A stretch of 64,000 nt of DNA, from positions 301,936-365,935 of the forward strand of contig NZ_ANBM01000001.1 in NCBI RefSeq assembly GCF_002100115.1. The letters run 5' to 3'. A model generated the notes under the pieces. The model saw only the letters and a program-made list of their open reading frames with translations, was not told the origin of the DNA and did not search any database. Shown here piece after piece: positions 57,953 to 64,000 of the stretch (positions are counted from its first letter, which is position 1; every line of letters begins with the position of its first letter). The translations under genes and the position numbers were made by a program. This DNA is from Anaerovibrio sp. JC8 (GTDB taxonomy: Bacteria; Bacillota; Negativicutes; Selenomonadales; Selenomonadaceae).

Positions 57953-58082
57953 TTCTAACGATTACCCCCGCTACCCTCTTAACGATGAACCCCCTATATA
58001 ATCGCATTATTTGGCCTTTTACATATTTTTTCTGCACCCTATTTTTACACCAAATTATAGCAGCATATTCTGTCTTTCAACT

Positions 58083-58118
58083 AAAAAGACACCCCACCTT
58101 TTCTGAAGGTGAGGTGTC
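58083..58118 (-). terminator. Terminator after the recombinase pair
   Basis: GACACCTCACCTTC/GAAAAGGTGGGGTGTC stem followed by TTTTT on the minus strand, five bases after the stop of the second recombinase. Confidence 0.88.
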
Positions 58119-58123
58119 AGCTA

Positions 58124-59662
58124 TTATATTCTGCTGCCATCCTTGAAATAATATTTTATTTTCCCATCGACAACTACATGGTCGACAAGGCTTGTCCAAA
58201 GTTCTCGGTCGAAGGAGTTAATCCCTCCTCCTGCCGCCTGGATTGTCCTGAGCAGTTCCTTTATCATTTTGCCGTGGGAGCTTCTCTGCTTAATCTTTTC
58301 TTCAATCTCTTCCAGCTCCGTCCGTGCGTCCTCATAATCCCTGGTAAGTTTTTCTTTTTTCATATATTGCTCTGGTGATGTTATGTAGTTGGTATCACCT
58401 GAAATTTCCTCCATGCAATGCTCCATCAATGAAAAAAGTTCCTGTTTCCTTCTATTAAATATTACACAATCAGAAATCCGCTCCAATGCCATTTCAAGAT
58501 TGGCCATAATCTCATCTTTATTTTTAAGCAATTTGTTTATTGCCTTTATGAATCCTTCCTTGATTTCATTCTCTTCTATATTGGGGGCTGGGCACGCTTT
58601 GTTATATTTCCTGTTGCATTGGTAGATAACTTTTCTGTACTTATCATTTGAGTGCCATACCTTGGCTCCGAACCAGCTGCCACAACATCCGCATTTTATT
58701 CTTCCCGAGAAAATATTGCTGGAGCTGAACTTATTGCCGCCCTCTGCCCTTCTGGCAATTTCCCTCTGAACCAGGTCATACATCTCTGGCTCTATAATCG
58801 CTTCATGGTCATTTTCAACATAATACTGCTGAACCTCGCCCCTGTTTTTTATTCGCTTCTTTGAAAGGAAATCCGTGGAATACGTTTTTTGAAGGAGTGC
58901 ATCGCCCTTATATTTCTCATTGGTGAGAATGCTCATTATCGTGTTTTTGTGCCACTTCTCTTTGCCGCTCGGAGACTTAAGCCCTCGGTTCATAAGTTCC
59001 TCTCCTATGGCTTTCAGGGAAAGTCCCGAAAGATACAGTTTGTATATCAGTTTGACTGTTTTGGCCTGTTCCTCGTTTACAACCAGAGTTCCATCAGGCC
59101 CCTTGTCGTATCCCAAAAACCTGCTATAACCAAGACTGACTTTACCATCGGCATATCCTTTCCGCTGTCCCCATTTGACATTCTCTGATATACTCCTGCT
59201 TTCCTCCTGGGCCAGGGAACTCATTATCGTGATGAGCAGCTCCCCTTTTGCGTCAAGCGTGTGAATATTCTCCTTTTCAAAATAGACCTCCACGCCCCTA
59301 TCCCGGAGTTTTCTTACTGTGGTGAGGGTATCTACCGTATTTCTTGCAAATCGGCTGACCGACTTTGTAAGAATTAGGTCTATCCTGCCGTTCATGGCAT
59401 CTGCTATCATGCTGTTAAAGCCGTCACGATTTTTGGTGCTTGTGCCAGATATTCCTTCGTCAGTATATACCCCCGCAAAATCCCACTCTGCATTTGCTTT
59501 TATGTACTCGCTGTAATAGCTGACCTGTGCATTGTAGCTTGTAAGCTGTTCCTCGTTATCCGTGGACACTCTTGCATAGGCAGCTACTTTTTTTGCTTCC
59601 TGCCTATCAGGCTCCTGTGAAATGAACCTTGTGGCAGGAATTGTTGTTACTCTTCTTTCCAT
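58124..59662 (-). CDS. Large serine recombinase B
   Basis: 512 aa. Resolvase catalytic domain with AAYARVST (nucleophile Ser33), DEGISGTS, KSVSRFARN; recombinase domain around 170-270 (GEELMNRGLKSPSGKEKWHKNTI); zinc ribbon CGCCG...CNRKYNKAC (~345-375); then a long coiled coil (~380-470). It cuts and joins DNA at att sites. Its start overlaps the end of recombinase A by 16 bases, so both are made together. Confidence 0.95.
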   Translation of the reverse strand: MERRVTTIPATRFISQEPDRQEAKKVAAYARVSTDNEEQLTSYNAQVSYYSEYIKANAEWDFAGVYTDEGISGTSTKNRDGFNSMIADAMNGRIDLILTKSVSRFARNTVDTLTTVRKLRDRGVEVYFEKENIHTLDAKGELLITIMSSLAQEESRSISENVKWGQRKGYADGKVSLGYSRFLGYDKGPDGTLVVNEEQAKTVKLIYKLYLSGLSLKAIGEELMNRGLKSPSGKEKWHKNTIMSILTNEKYKGDALLQKTYSTDFLSKKRIKNRGEVQQYYVENDHEAIIEPEMYDLVQREIARRAEGGNKFSSSNIFSGRIKCGCCGSWFGAKVWHSNDKYRKVIYQCNRKYNKACPAPNIEENEIKEGFIKAINKLLKNKDEIMANLEMALERISDCVIFNRRKQELFSLMEHCMEEISGDTNYITSPEQYMKKEKLTRDYEDARTELEEIEEKIKQRSSHGKMIKELLRTIQAAGGGINSFDRELWTSLVDHVVVDGKIKYYFKDGSRI

Positions 59663-61149
59663 GCTATTTCCTTTCTGCCTCCGCTTTCATAGTTTACGGA
59701 AAGTATTCCATCACTCACATCAATTCTTTCTATTCCCTCGGTCTCAGGAATCAGGCTTTCAAGAAGTGATGTTTTCAAATTCCAGTTACTGCAGGGCATA
59801 GGCCTTCTTGCGCCTTTGCACCTCCAGTAATCAAGCCCCTTGGCTTCATTCTTCCTGTGGCAGAAATACTCACCACAATTGGTACATTTCAAAAGGCCCG
59901 TATACTTTGAGGCTCTTTTCCCTTTGGCAAGGCACCTGCGATGTTTTTCCACATTCCGACTGTCTGCCCAATAGTCAGCTCTTGCAGTAGAAATGTACTT
60001 CTTGGTTACTGATTTACCATCGGATAAAGTAATCAGAAGCTCATCACCTGCTACCTCTATTTTTGTAAAATCCATACCCTCTGTAATTTTTTCCAGCATT
60101 TTCTCATTGAGATTAATGCCATCACAGGCTTTATGGTATTTCTTGCTGGAGCAACACCAGCCATCTCTGCCACACCTGATATAGTTCTTACCACAATTAC
60201 CGCAGATGATTTTTCCAGTGTACGGATAAATAGGTATCGAAGGATCCCTAAAATACAGTTCCTTTCTTCTTTCTGCTATCCTTTTCTGGACCTTTTCAAA
60301 CGTGGCCATATCGATAATAGGCTCGTGGCTATTCTCCACATAATATTGTGGAAGCTCCCCATTATTCTTTATCTTCCTGTGTTCAATATCATCGGTATAG
60401 AATTTTTTCTGCAGGAGAAGGTTGCCGGTATAAGTGATGTTGCCGAGCATTCCTCTTATGGTAGCATCATCAAAATCTCCGCCCCTGAAAGCCTTTATTC
60501 CCTTTAATTCCTTTGCTGTTTTTTCTGCTGAAATACCTGCAAGGTAATTTGCGAATATGTGTCTTACAACCTCAGCTTCCTCCGGCACTATTACATAGTT
60601 ACCATCAACCCAGCGATAGCCATAAATCTGACTGCCGCCATGCATGAGTCCCTGTTTGAAACGTTTCCTTATTCCCCATTTCACATTTCTTCGTATGGAC
60701 TGCACCTCTTCCTCGGCAAATGAAGCAAGAACGGTAATCCAGAACTCGCCCTCCATTCCGAAGGTGCTTAGATTCTCCTTTTCAAATCTCACTTCCACGC
60801 CTATTTCCTTAAGATGTCGTATTGTCTTAAGAAGGTCTATCGTATTTCTGGCAAATCGGGATATGGACTTTGTGAGGATAATGTCTATCCTGCCAGCCTC
60901 AGCATCTTTTATCAGTCTGTTGAAGCCATCCCTGTTTTCCCTACTCGTACCGCTTATGCCCTCATCGTAATAAATACCTGCAAACTCCCATGCAGGATTT
61001 AAACGGATAAGCTCATTGTAATAAGTGATTTGCGTCCCAAGGGAATGATGTGTTCTCTCCGTTTCAACAGAAACACGTGCGTATGCTGCAACTCTCTTCT
61101 TTTTTGTTTGCTGTGCCAGGTTTAAAGGCACCTTTGTTATTCTTTTCAT
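59647..61149 (-). CDS. Large serine recombinase A
   Basis: 500 aa. Catalytic domain AAYARVSVETE (Ser27), DEGISGTSRENRDGFNRL, TKSISRFARNT; recombinase domain to ~270; two zinc ribbons (CGNCGKNYIRC ~320 and CTNCGEYFC ~415). Its C-terminal part differs from recombinase B: no long coiled coil, instead a short beta-rich domain and the second ribbon. Together they resemble the paired recombinases of ccrAB-type and clostridial elements. Confidence 0.95.
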   Translation of the reverse strand: MKRITKVPLNLAQQTKKKRVAAYARVSVETERTHHSLGTQITYYNELIRLNPAWEFAGIYYDEGISGTSRENRDGFNRLIKDAEAGRIDIILTKSISRFARNTIDLLKTIRHLKEIGVEVRFEKENLSTFGMEGEFWITVLASFAEEEVQSIRRNVKWGIRKRFKQGLMHGGSQIYGYRWVDGNYVIVPEEAEVVRHIFANYLAGISAEKTAKELKGIKAFRGGDFDDATIRGMLGNITYTGNLLLQKKFYTDDIEHRKIKNNGELPQYYVENSHEPIIDMATFEKVQKRIAERRKELYFRDPSIPIYPYTGKIICGNCGKNYIRCGRDGWCCSSKKYHKACDGINLNEKMLEKITEGMDFTKIEVAGDELLITLSDGKSVTKKYISTARADYWADSRNVEKHRRCLAKGKRASKYTGLLKCTNCGEYFCHRKNEAKGLDYWRCKGARRPMPCSNWNLKTSLLESLIPETEGIERIDVSDGILSVNYESGGRKEIAWKEE

Positions 61150-61187
61150 AAGTACCTCCCGACACTATACATCACTCTGCCAAGGGG

Positions 61188-61352
61188 TTAAGTCAAGCAA
61201 AGACTACCTATAATAGGATGATATTTATCATCAAAGAATTCTGCCAAATCGGCATATTCTTCCTCGGTAATTATGCCTTTGTTAAGCCATGCACGGATAT
61301 GTGCCAAAGTGGCCTGGTAGGTAAGTTCCCGCTTAAAATCATCACTTTGCAT
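61188..61352 (-). CDS. Small SHOCT-like protein
   Basis: 54 aa. Begins MQSDDFKRELTYQATLAHIR and has GIITEEEYADL, the short C-terminal-type SHOCT helix pair, then a PIIGSL end. GGAGGTG precedes the ATG by six bases and the start overlaps the stop of the HTH gene by 11 bases. Short proteins of this kind commonly accompany serine recombinases in Firmicute elements. Function unknown. Confidence 0.75.
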   Translation of the reverse strand: MQSDDFKRELTYQATLAHIRAWLNKGIITEEEYADLAEFFDDKYHPIIGSLCLT

Positions 61353-61740
61353 GGCTGTCACCTCCGAACCTGAATTTTATATAGCAGCTATGTGAACAGT
61401 ACTTCTTCTTGGAAAATGTGCCATAAACCGTAAACTCACTCCCACAGTTTGGACATGATTTGCTCTGATATGTTCGCCTATCAACCTTGTCAAGATTCCT
61501 GTTCCACCACTTCATACGGCAAGAGTCAGAGCAGAATTTCTTCTCTTTCCTTCCCTTGGTCTGCTCCACTTCCTTGCCACAGCATCTGCAGTAGTGCTTA
61601 TCATCTGTTTTGGAGACAAGACTCCTCCTGCAAAAGCTCTTAATAGTGTTGACCGATATTCCCAGTTCATTGGAAATCCTTATATAGCCATATCCTTTTT
61701 CCCGAAGGTCCATAACCTGACGTTTTTCCAAATTTGTCAT
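61342..61740 (-). CDS. HTH and zinc-ribbon protein of the recombinase module
   Basis: 132 aa from the ATG at 61740 (GAGGTGG upstream). N-terminal sigma-like helix-turn-helix (LREKGYGYIRISNELGISVN), then Cys pairs CRCCGKE...CSDSCR and CPNCGSE...CSHSCY that should form two zinc ribbons. Probably a DNA-binding regulator or directionality helper of the element. It lies behind two tandem terminators. Confidence 0.75.
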   Translation of the reverse strand: MTNLEKRQVMDLREKGYGYIRISNELGISVNTIKSFCRRSLVSKTDDKHYCRCCGKEVEQTKGRKEKKFCSDSCRMKWWNRNLDKVDRRTYQSKSCPNCGSEFTVYGTFSKKKYCSHSCYIKFRFGGDSHAK

Positions 61741-61796
61741 TTGTACCACCTCACAAGTAAAAGGACGCTCAGTGGCATTTTTAGAACTTTTTCCAT

Positions 61797-61828
61797 AAAA
61801 AAAAACACCTCCTGCTTATCACTGGAGG
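61797..61828 (-). terminator. Terminator/attenuator before the HTH gene
   Basis: ACCTCC/GGAGGT stem with an 11-base loop followed by about nine T on the minus strand, ahead of the HTH gene. Confidence 0.7.
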
Positions 61829-61847
61829 TTCATTCCATTTTTGAGCA

Positions 61848-61877
61848 TAAAAAAACAGCCGAGTTTAAAACCCGGCT
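61848..61877 (-). terminator. Terminator after the orphan gene
   Basis: CAGCCGGGTTT/AAACTCGGCTG stem followed by seven T on the minus strand. Confidence 0.85.
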
Positions 61878-61937
61878 GGAGTAATTATACCTATTTGATT
61901 TGAAATCGGCCTTAAAACGCGTCTCTGGCGGTCGTTA

Positions 61938-62279
61938 TTAATAATGAATCGCCAGCTTTTTGGGAATTGACCTTTCAAAATGATACTCTTGGAACAATCT
62001 GCCAATAAATCTGATTGCCATCATATCATATCCATCATCCGACACATTCCAGCAGTTATAGCTGTTCTCTATTTTGATTAGGCCCTTTTTAATATATTTC
62101 GGATAATTGATGTAGTCAGGATGCTTGAAGCATGATCTCTTGAACTTAATCAATCCATCAGCAACCTTGCTCTTGTTCTCATACCCGGTCATATTATTGT
62201 TGTAACTATAATACTTGTAGATGAGATTGTCATCATCTATCAGAAGGATCTCGGCCTCTCCTCCAACACCAAGTTCCAA
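61938..62279 (-). CDS. A+T-rich orphan protein beside the recombinase module
   Basis: 113 aa with TTG start; GGAGGGG lies six bases before it. Rich in Tyr, Asn, Lys and Asp, with a NNMTGYENKSKVADGLIKFK segment and DGYDMMAIRFIGRLFQEYHF near the end. No signal peptide or membrane segment. Base composition is clearly A+T-richer than the neighbouring core genes, suggesting transfer. It could be an immunity or antitoxin-like cargo, but no motif proves this. Confidence 0.6.
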   Translation of the reverse strand: MELGVGGEAEILLIDDDNLIYKYYSYNNNMTGYENKSKVADGLIKFKRSCFKHPDYINYPKYIKKGLIKIENSYNCWNVSDDGYDMMAIRFIGRLFQEYHFERSIPKKLAIHY

Positions 62280-62432
62280 TTATATCCCCTCCATAGCTAT
62301 ACTTCCCCTATAGGACTATTTTATTATAGCACAATATTGTTTAATTTTAAAGATTATATTACATTAATTCCTTAAACTATAATAGTAATTGTTTAAAAAT
62401 TATTATGTTAAACGATAATTCAATTATGCCAT
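62280..62432. other. A+T-rich leader of the orphan gene
   Basis: Very A+T-rich, with a TATAAT-like box near 62323 on the minus strand suited to drive the orphan gene. No coding frame or clear repeat seen. Confidence 0.4.
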
Positions 62433-62460
62433 AAAAAGACACCACCTAAAAGGCGGTGTC
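62433..62460 (-). terminator. Terminator at the right end of the module
   Basis: GACACCGCCTTTTAGGTGGTGTC hairpin-type stem followed by TTTTT on the minus strand. No protein gene ends just upstream of it, so it may end the candidate RNA at 62433-62666. Confidence 0.8.
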
Positions 62461-62666
62461 TTAATTCTCATATATGACCACTTTGTATCATTTATTCTGA
62501 GCCCTTGCTCAGCTTGGCCTCAGAGTGCCGTTTACATTACCTTATTGTAGCACCAAAAGCGGCAAGGCCAGCTGCCGCCCATCACTCCTGGTAATGATGC
62601 CGATTAAGCAGAGAGGTAGTTCCCAGGCGCCAAGACTGCTTAATAGCCTGTTCCGGTTCAGGTGAT
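62433..62666 (-). ncRNA. Candidate structured non-coding RNA
   Basis: On the minus strand an extended -10 (TGTTACAAT, 62681-62673) is followed by ~230 bases without a convincing gene and then an intrinsic terminator. Inside are TTAAGCAG...CTGCTTAA arms enclosing ~24 bases, ATCA...TGAT, GCGGC...GCCGC, and CTGAGCAAGGGCTCAG hairpins. No known RNA class was recognised. Its own promoter, terminator and G+C-rich hairpins in an A+T-rich gap make a transcript likely. Confidence 0.45.
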
Positions 62667-62753
62667 ATGTATATTGTAACAGGTATTTGATTTGAAGGAA
62701 AATTGGTGTGTCCCAAAATATTGATAACAGAAACTTGACATCATTCGCCCCTA

Positions 62754-62787
62754 AATAATAGGGACTGCCGAAGCAGCCCCTTATTAT
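62754..62787 (-). terminator. Terminator of the autotransporter gene
   Basis: AATAAGGGGCTGC/GCAGTCCCTATT stem with TTCG-type loop, two bases after the stop codon, on the minus strand. Confidence 0.85.
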
Positions 62788-62788
62788 C

Positions 62789-64000
62789 TTAAATATGGAA
62801 TACCGCAGAAAGTCCCCCGGTGAGGCCCTGCTTCTTCCCGGCAAAGCCGCTGAGATTCAGATCAAGGGTTACATTACTCTTTTCCCCAGGCCTGAAAGTG
62901 GCGCCGATTTCGCCCCTTACGCTGGTTCCGCTGATGTCTGCACCGCGAATAGCAACACCATCAGCAAAGCCTGATGCTCTGCCGCAGAATTCATGCTCTA
63001 CAGCCAATCCGCCGTAGTAATTAATATTATCGTTCTGTTTTACAGTATAGCGGGTTCCTACACGAAGTACACTGGATTCCACTGCTCCCAAATCGTAGTG
63101 GCCCCCTGCATCAAAGGACACACTGCCCCTATGGTTATAGAAGTACTTGGCATAAAGGTCCAATACAGCCGTCTTGTTCAGCTTTATTTCACGGCCTATA
63201 CCAATATGGGCACCCCAATAGGTGGCATCAGTGGTATAGCTGTATGGATTGCCATTTGCATCACGAAGCACGTTATTGGCATCATCATGGATAGAACCGG
63301 CCCGTAGACTCCCCTCTACATAAAAGCCGTTATTCTTCTGCCATTTGCCAAGGATACCGCCACCAGTATAGCGGGTGGAGCCGTCGCCCCTTTCATCACC
63401 GTTAAAGGTAGAATAGTTGCCAGTACCGTATTCAAAGAAAGCTCCGTACTCTGTGGTGGATAGCTTCTTTTCATTCTTATGGCCCAATGCCAAAATAGCA
63501 TTCCATGTATGGGTCTTTACATGTGAACCGGTTTCCACATTCATGGAACCGCCACCCATATTGGCATAGGTGGCCATACCGTCAGTGCCTGTATTTCCAG
63601 CCATAGCAAGGCCTTCCGTAGCAGCACCAACAAAATCATTACCGGCTGACAGGGCTGCCATGCCTACTTCAGCTCCCATAACAGTATTATGGGTCTGCTC
63701 CTGCACGGTCATTTTCTCCGCTGTGGTATCGGTGGTAAAAATCAAATCTTCTCCCACCAGTGAAGCCTTGCCTTCACCCTGCAATGTGGAGCCAACCTTG
63801 TACTTGGTGCCAGTAATAGTGCCAACATTATCGCCAAAATCAGATACCAAGGTCATCTGCTTGTTGGCTTCCAGCTCCTTGATATTGGTAAAGTTAATAT
63901 TGGAAGTGTCTACAGCCGCCCCATTAAAGTTGATGTTCTTAGTTGTATCTGTCGCATGGGCAATAAGGGCCCCGCTGTCCTTCCATTCCACATTGCCGAA
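62789..64000 (-). CDS. Autotransporter beta-barrel protein (C-terminal part)
   Basis: At least 403 codons; the frame is open at the right window edge, so the 5' part is missing. The last ~270 residues are an autotransporter barrel of alternating strands (HTWNAILALGHK, YGAFFEYGTGNY, FYVEGSLRAGS, YWGAHIGIGREI, DLYAKYFYNHRG, SVLRVGTRYTV, YYGGLAVEHEF) ending GGLSAVFHI. Before it, ~130 residues of repeated beta passenger sequence (NFTNIKELEANKQMTLVSDF). It is inserted in the outer membrane and proves a diderm envelope. Confidence 0.88.
   Translation of the reverse strand, partial: FGNVEWKDSGALIAHATDTTKNINFNGAAVDTSNINFTNIKELEANKQMTLVSDFGDNVGTITGTKYKVGSTLQGEGKASLVGEDLIFTTDTTAEKMTVQEQTHNTVMGAEVGMAALSAGNDFVGAATEGLAMAGNTGTDGMATYANMGGGSMNVETGSHVKTHTWNAILALGHKNEKKLSTTEYGAFFEYGTGNYSTFNGDERGDGSTRYTGGGILGKWQKNNGFYVEGSLRAGSIHDDANNVLRDANGNPYSYTTDATYWGAHIGIGREIKLNKTAVLDLYAKYFYNHRGSVSFDAGGHYDLGAVESSVLRVGTRYTVKQNDNINYYGGLAVEHEFCGRASGFADGVAIRGADISGTSVRGEIGATFRPGEKSNVTLDLNLSGFAGKKQGLTGGLSAVFHI

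Larger units (their letters stand above)
58083..62460 (-). mobile_element. Compact serine-recombinase module (likely mobile element or remnant)
   Basis: Contains an A+T-rich orphan gene, an HTH/zinc-ribbon gene, a SHOCT-like small gene and two large serine recombinases, all on the minus strand with overlaps. It is bracketed by two similar hairpin terminators that share the 12-base string TAAAAAGACACC (58082-58093 and 62432-62443). It lies next to a ComEC gene that lacks its first two thirds. True ends are not proven; serine integrases leave only tiny core repeats. Confidence 0.5.

Noticed and set aside
57837..58037. Frame starting near 58012 as a separate gene upstream of the ComEC-type domain
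   Set aside because: It is short, with no recognisable domain, and overlaps the start of the metallo-hydrolase domain. It might be the frameshifted beginning of that gene, so it is mentioned there rather than listed alone.
62542..62844. 100-codon minus-strand frame overlapping the autotransporter end
   Set aside because: It overlaps a certain gene and its terminator, lacks a good ribosome site, and its 3' half coincides with the hairpins of the candidate RNA.

Overview
The window looks like chromosome of a Negativicute (diderm Firmicute of the Selenomonadales/Veillonellales type). Heat-shock genes are in the Firmicute order hrcA-grpE-dnaK-dnaJ-prmA-rsmE-mtaB under a perfect CIRCE operator. 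A menaquinone-type fumarate reductase/succinate dehydrogenase is fused in one operon to a two-subunit class I fumarase, as expected of a succinate/propionate fermenter. The cell envelope is diderm: an autotransporter beta-barrel lies at the right edge, and there is a block of exported CsgG/LPP20-like proteins. Nearly every gene is on the minus strand; rpsT is the only plus-strand gene I can support. No tRNA, rRNA or CRISPR array was seen.

Layout, left to right. 1-943: 5' part of an AmmeMemoRadiSam protein A gene. 1097-5810: fumA-fumB-sdhC-sdhA-sdhB operon (transcribed right to left) with a clear promoter and terminator. 6027-8533: acyl-CoA thioesterase, a membrane-anchored unknown, a CofE-like ligase and RNase PH. 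8652-11465: NhaC antiporter and an LL-DAP-aminotransferase-like enzyme. 11538-15567: ispE-gntR-glmU-prs. 15856-17714: a TPR-like protein and a P-type-ATPase-like protein that has lost its catalytic motifs. 17851-21176: dicarboxylate symporter, tadA with a small unknown gene, malate dehydrogenase. 21289-29217: uvrB-uvrA, then uvrC and a PHP phosphoesterase, with a 388-base repeat-rich gap between uvrA and uvrC. 29384-32733: PAS-type kinase-like protein without the usual H-box histidine, and SstT. 32955-38364: leuS, glnS, a small unknown and an HD hydrolase. 38483-43418: five consecutive genes for exported proteins, one with a one-base frameshift in a G6 run. 43645-52272: rpsU, hinT, mtaB, rsmE, prmA and the heat-shock operon. 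52357-57144: hemW, lepA, rpsT, holA. 57149-62460: a ComEC-type metallo-hydrolase domain lacking its membrane part, next to a compact module with two large serine recombinases, a SHOCT-like small protein, an HTH/zinc-ribbon protein and an A+T-rich orphan gene. 62433-62666: a candidate structured RNA. 62789-64000: C-terminal end of an autotransporter.

Metabolic logic: malate dehydrogenase, fumarase and fumarate reductase give the reductive arm from oxaloacetate to succinate. The DAACS, SstT and NhaC carriers handle dicarboxylates, Ser/Thr and sodium/proton exchange. Most of the rest is core housekeeping. The parts worth a second look are the exported-protein cluster, the degenerate P-type ATPase, the recombinase module with the neighbouring candidate RNA, three large intergenic hairpin elements (15701, 24145, 53588), and regulatory sites in front of sstT and uvrB.
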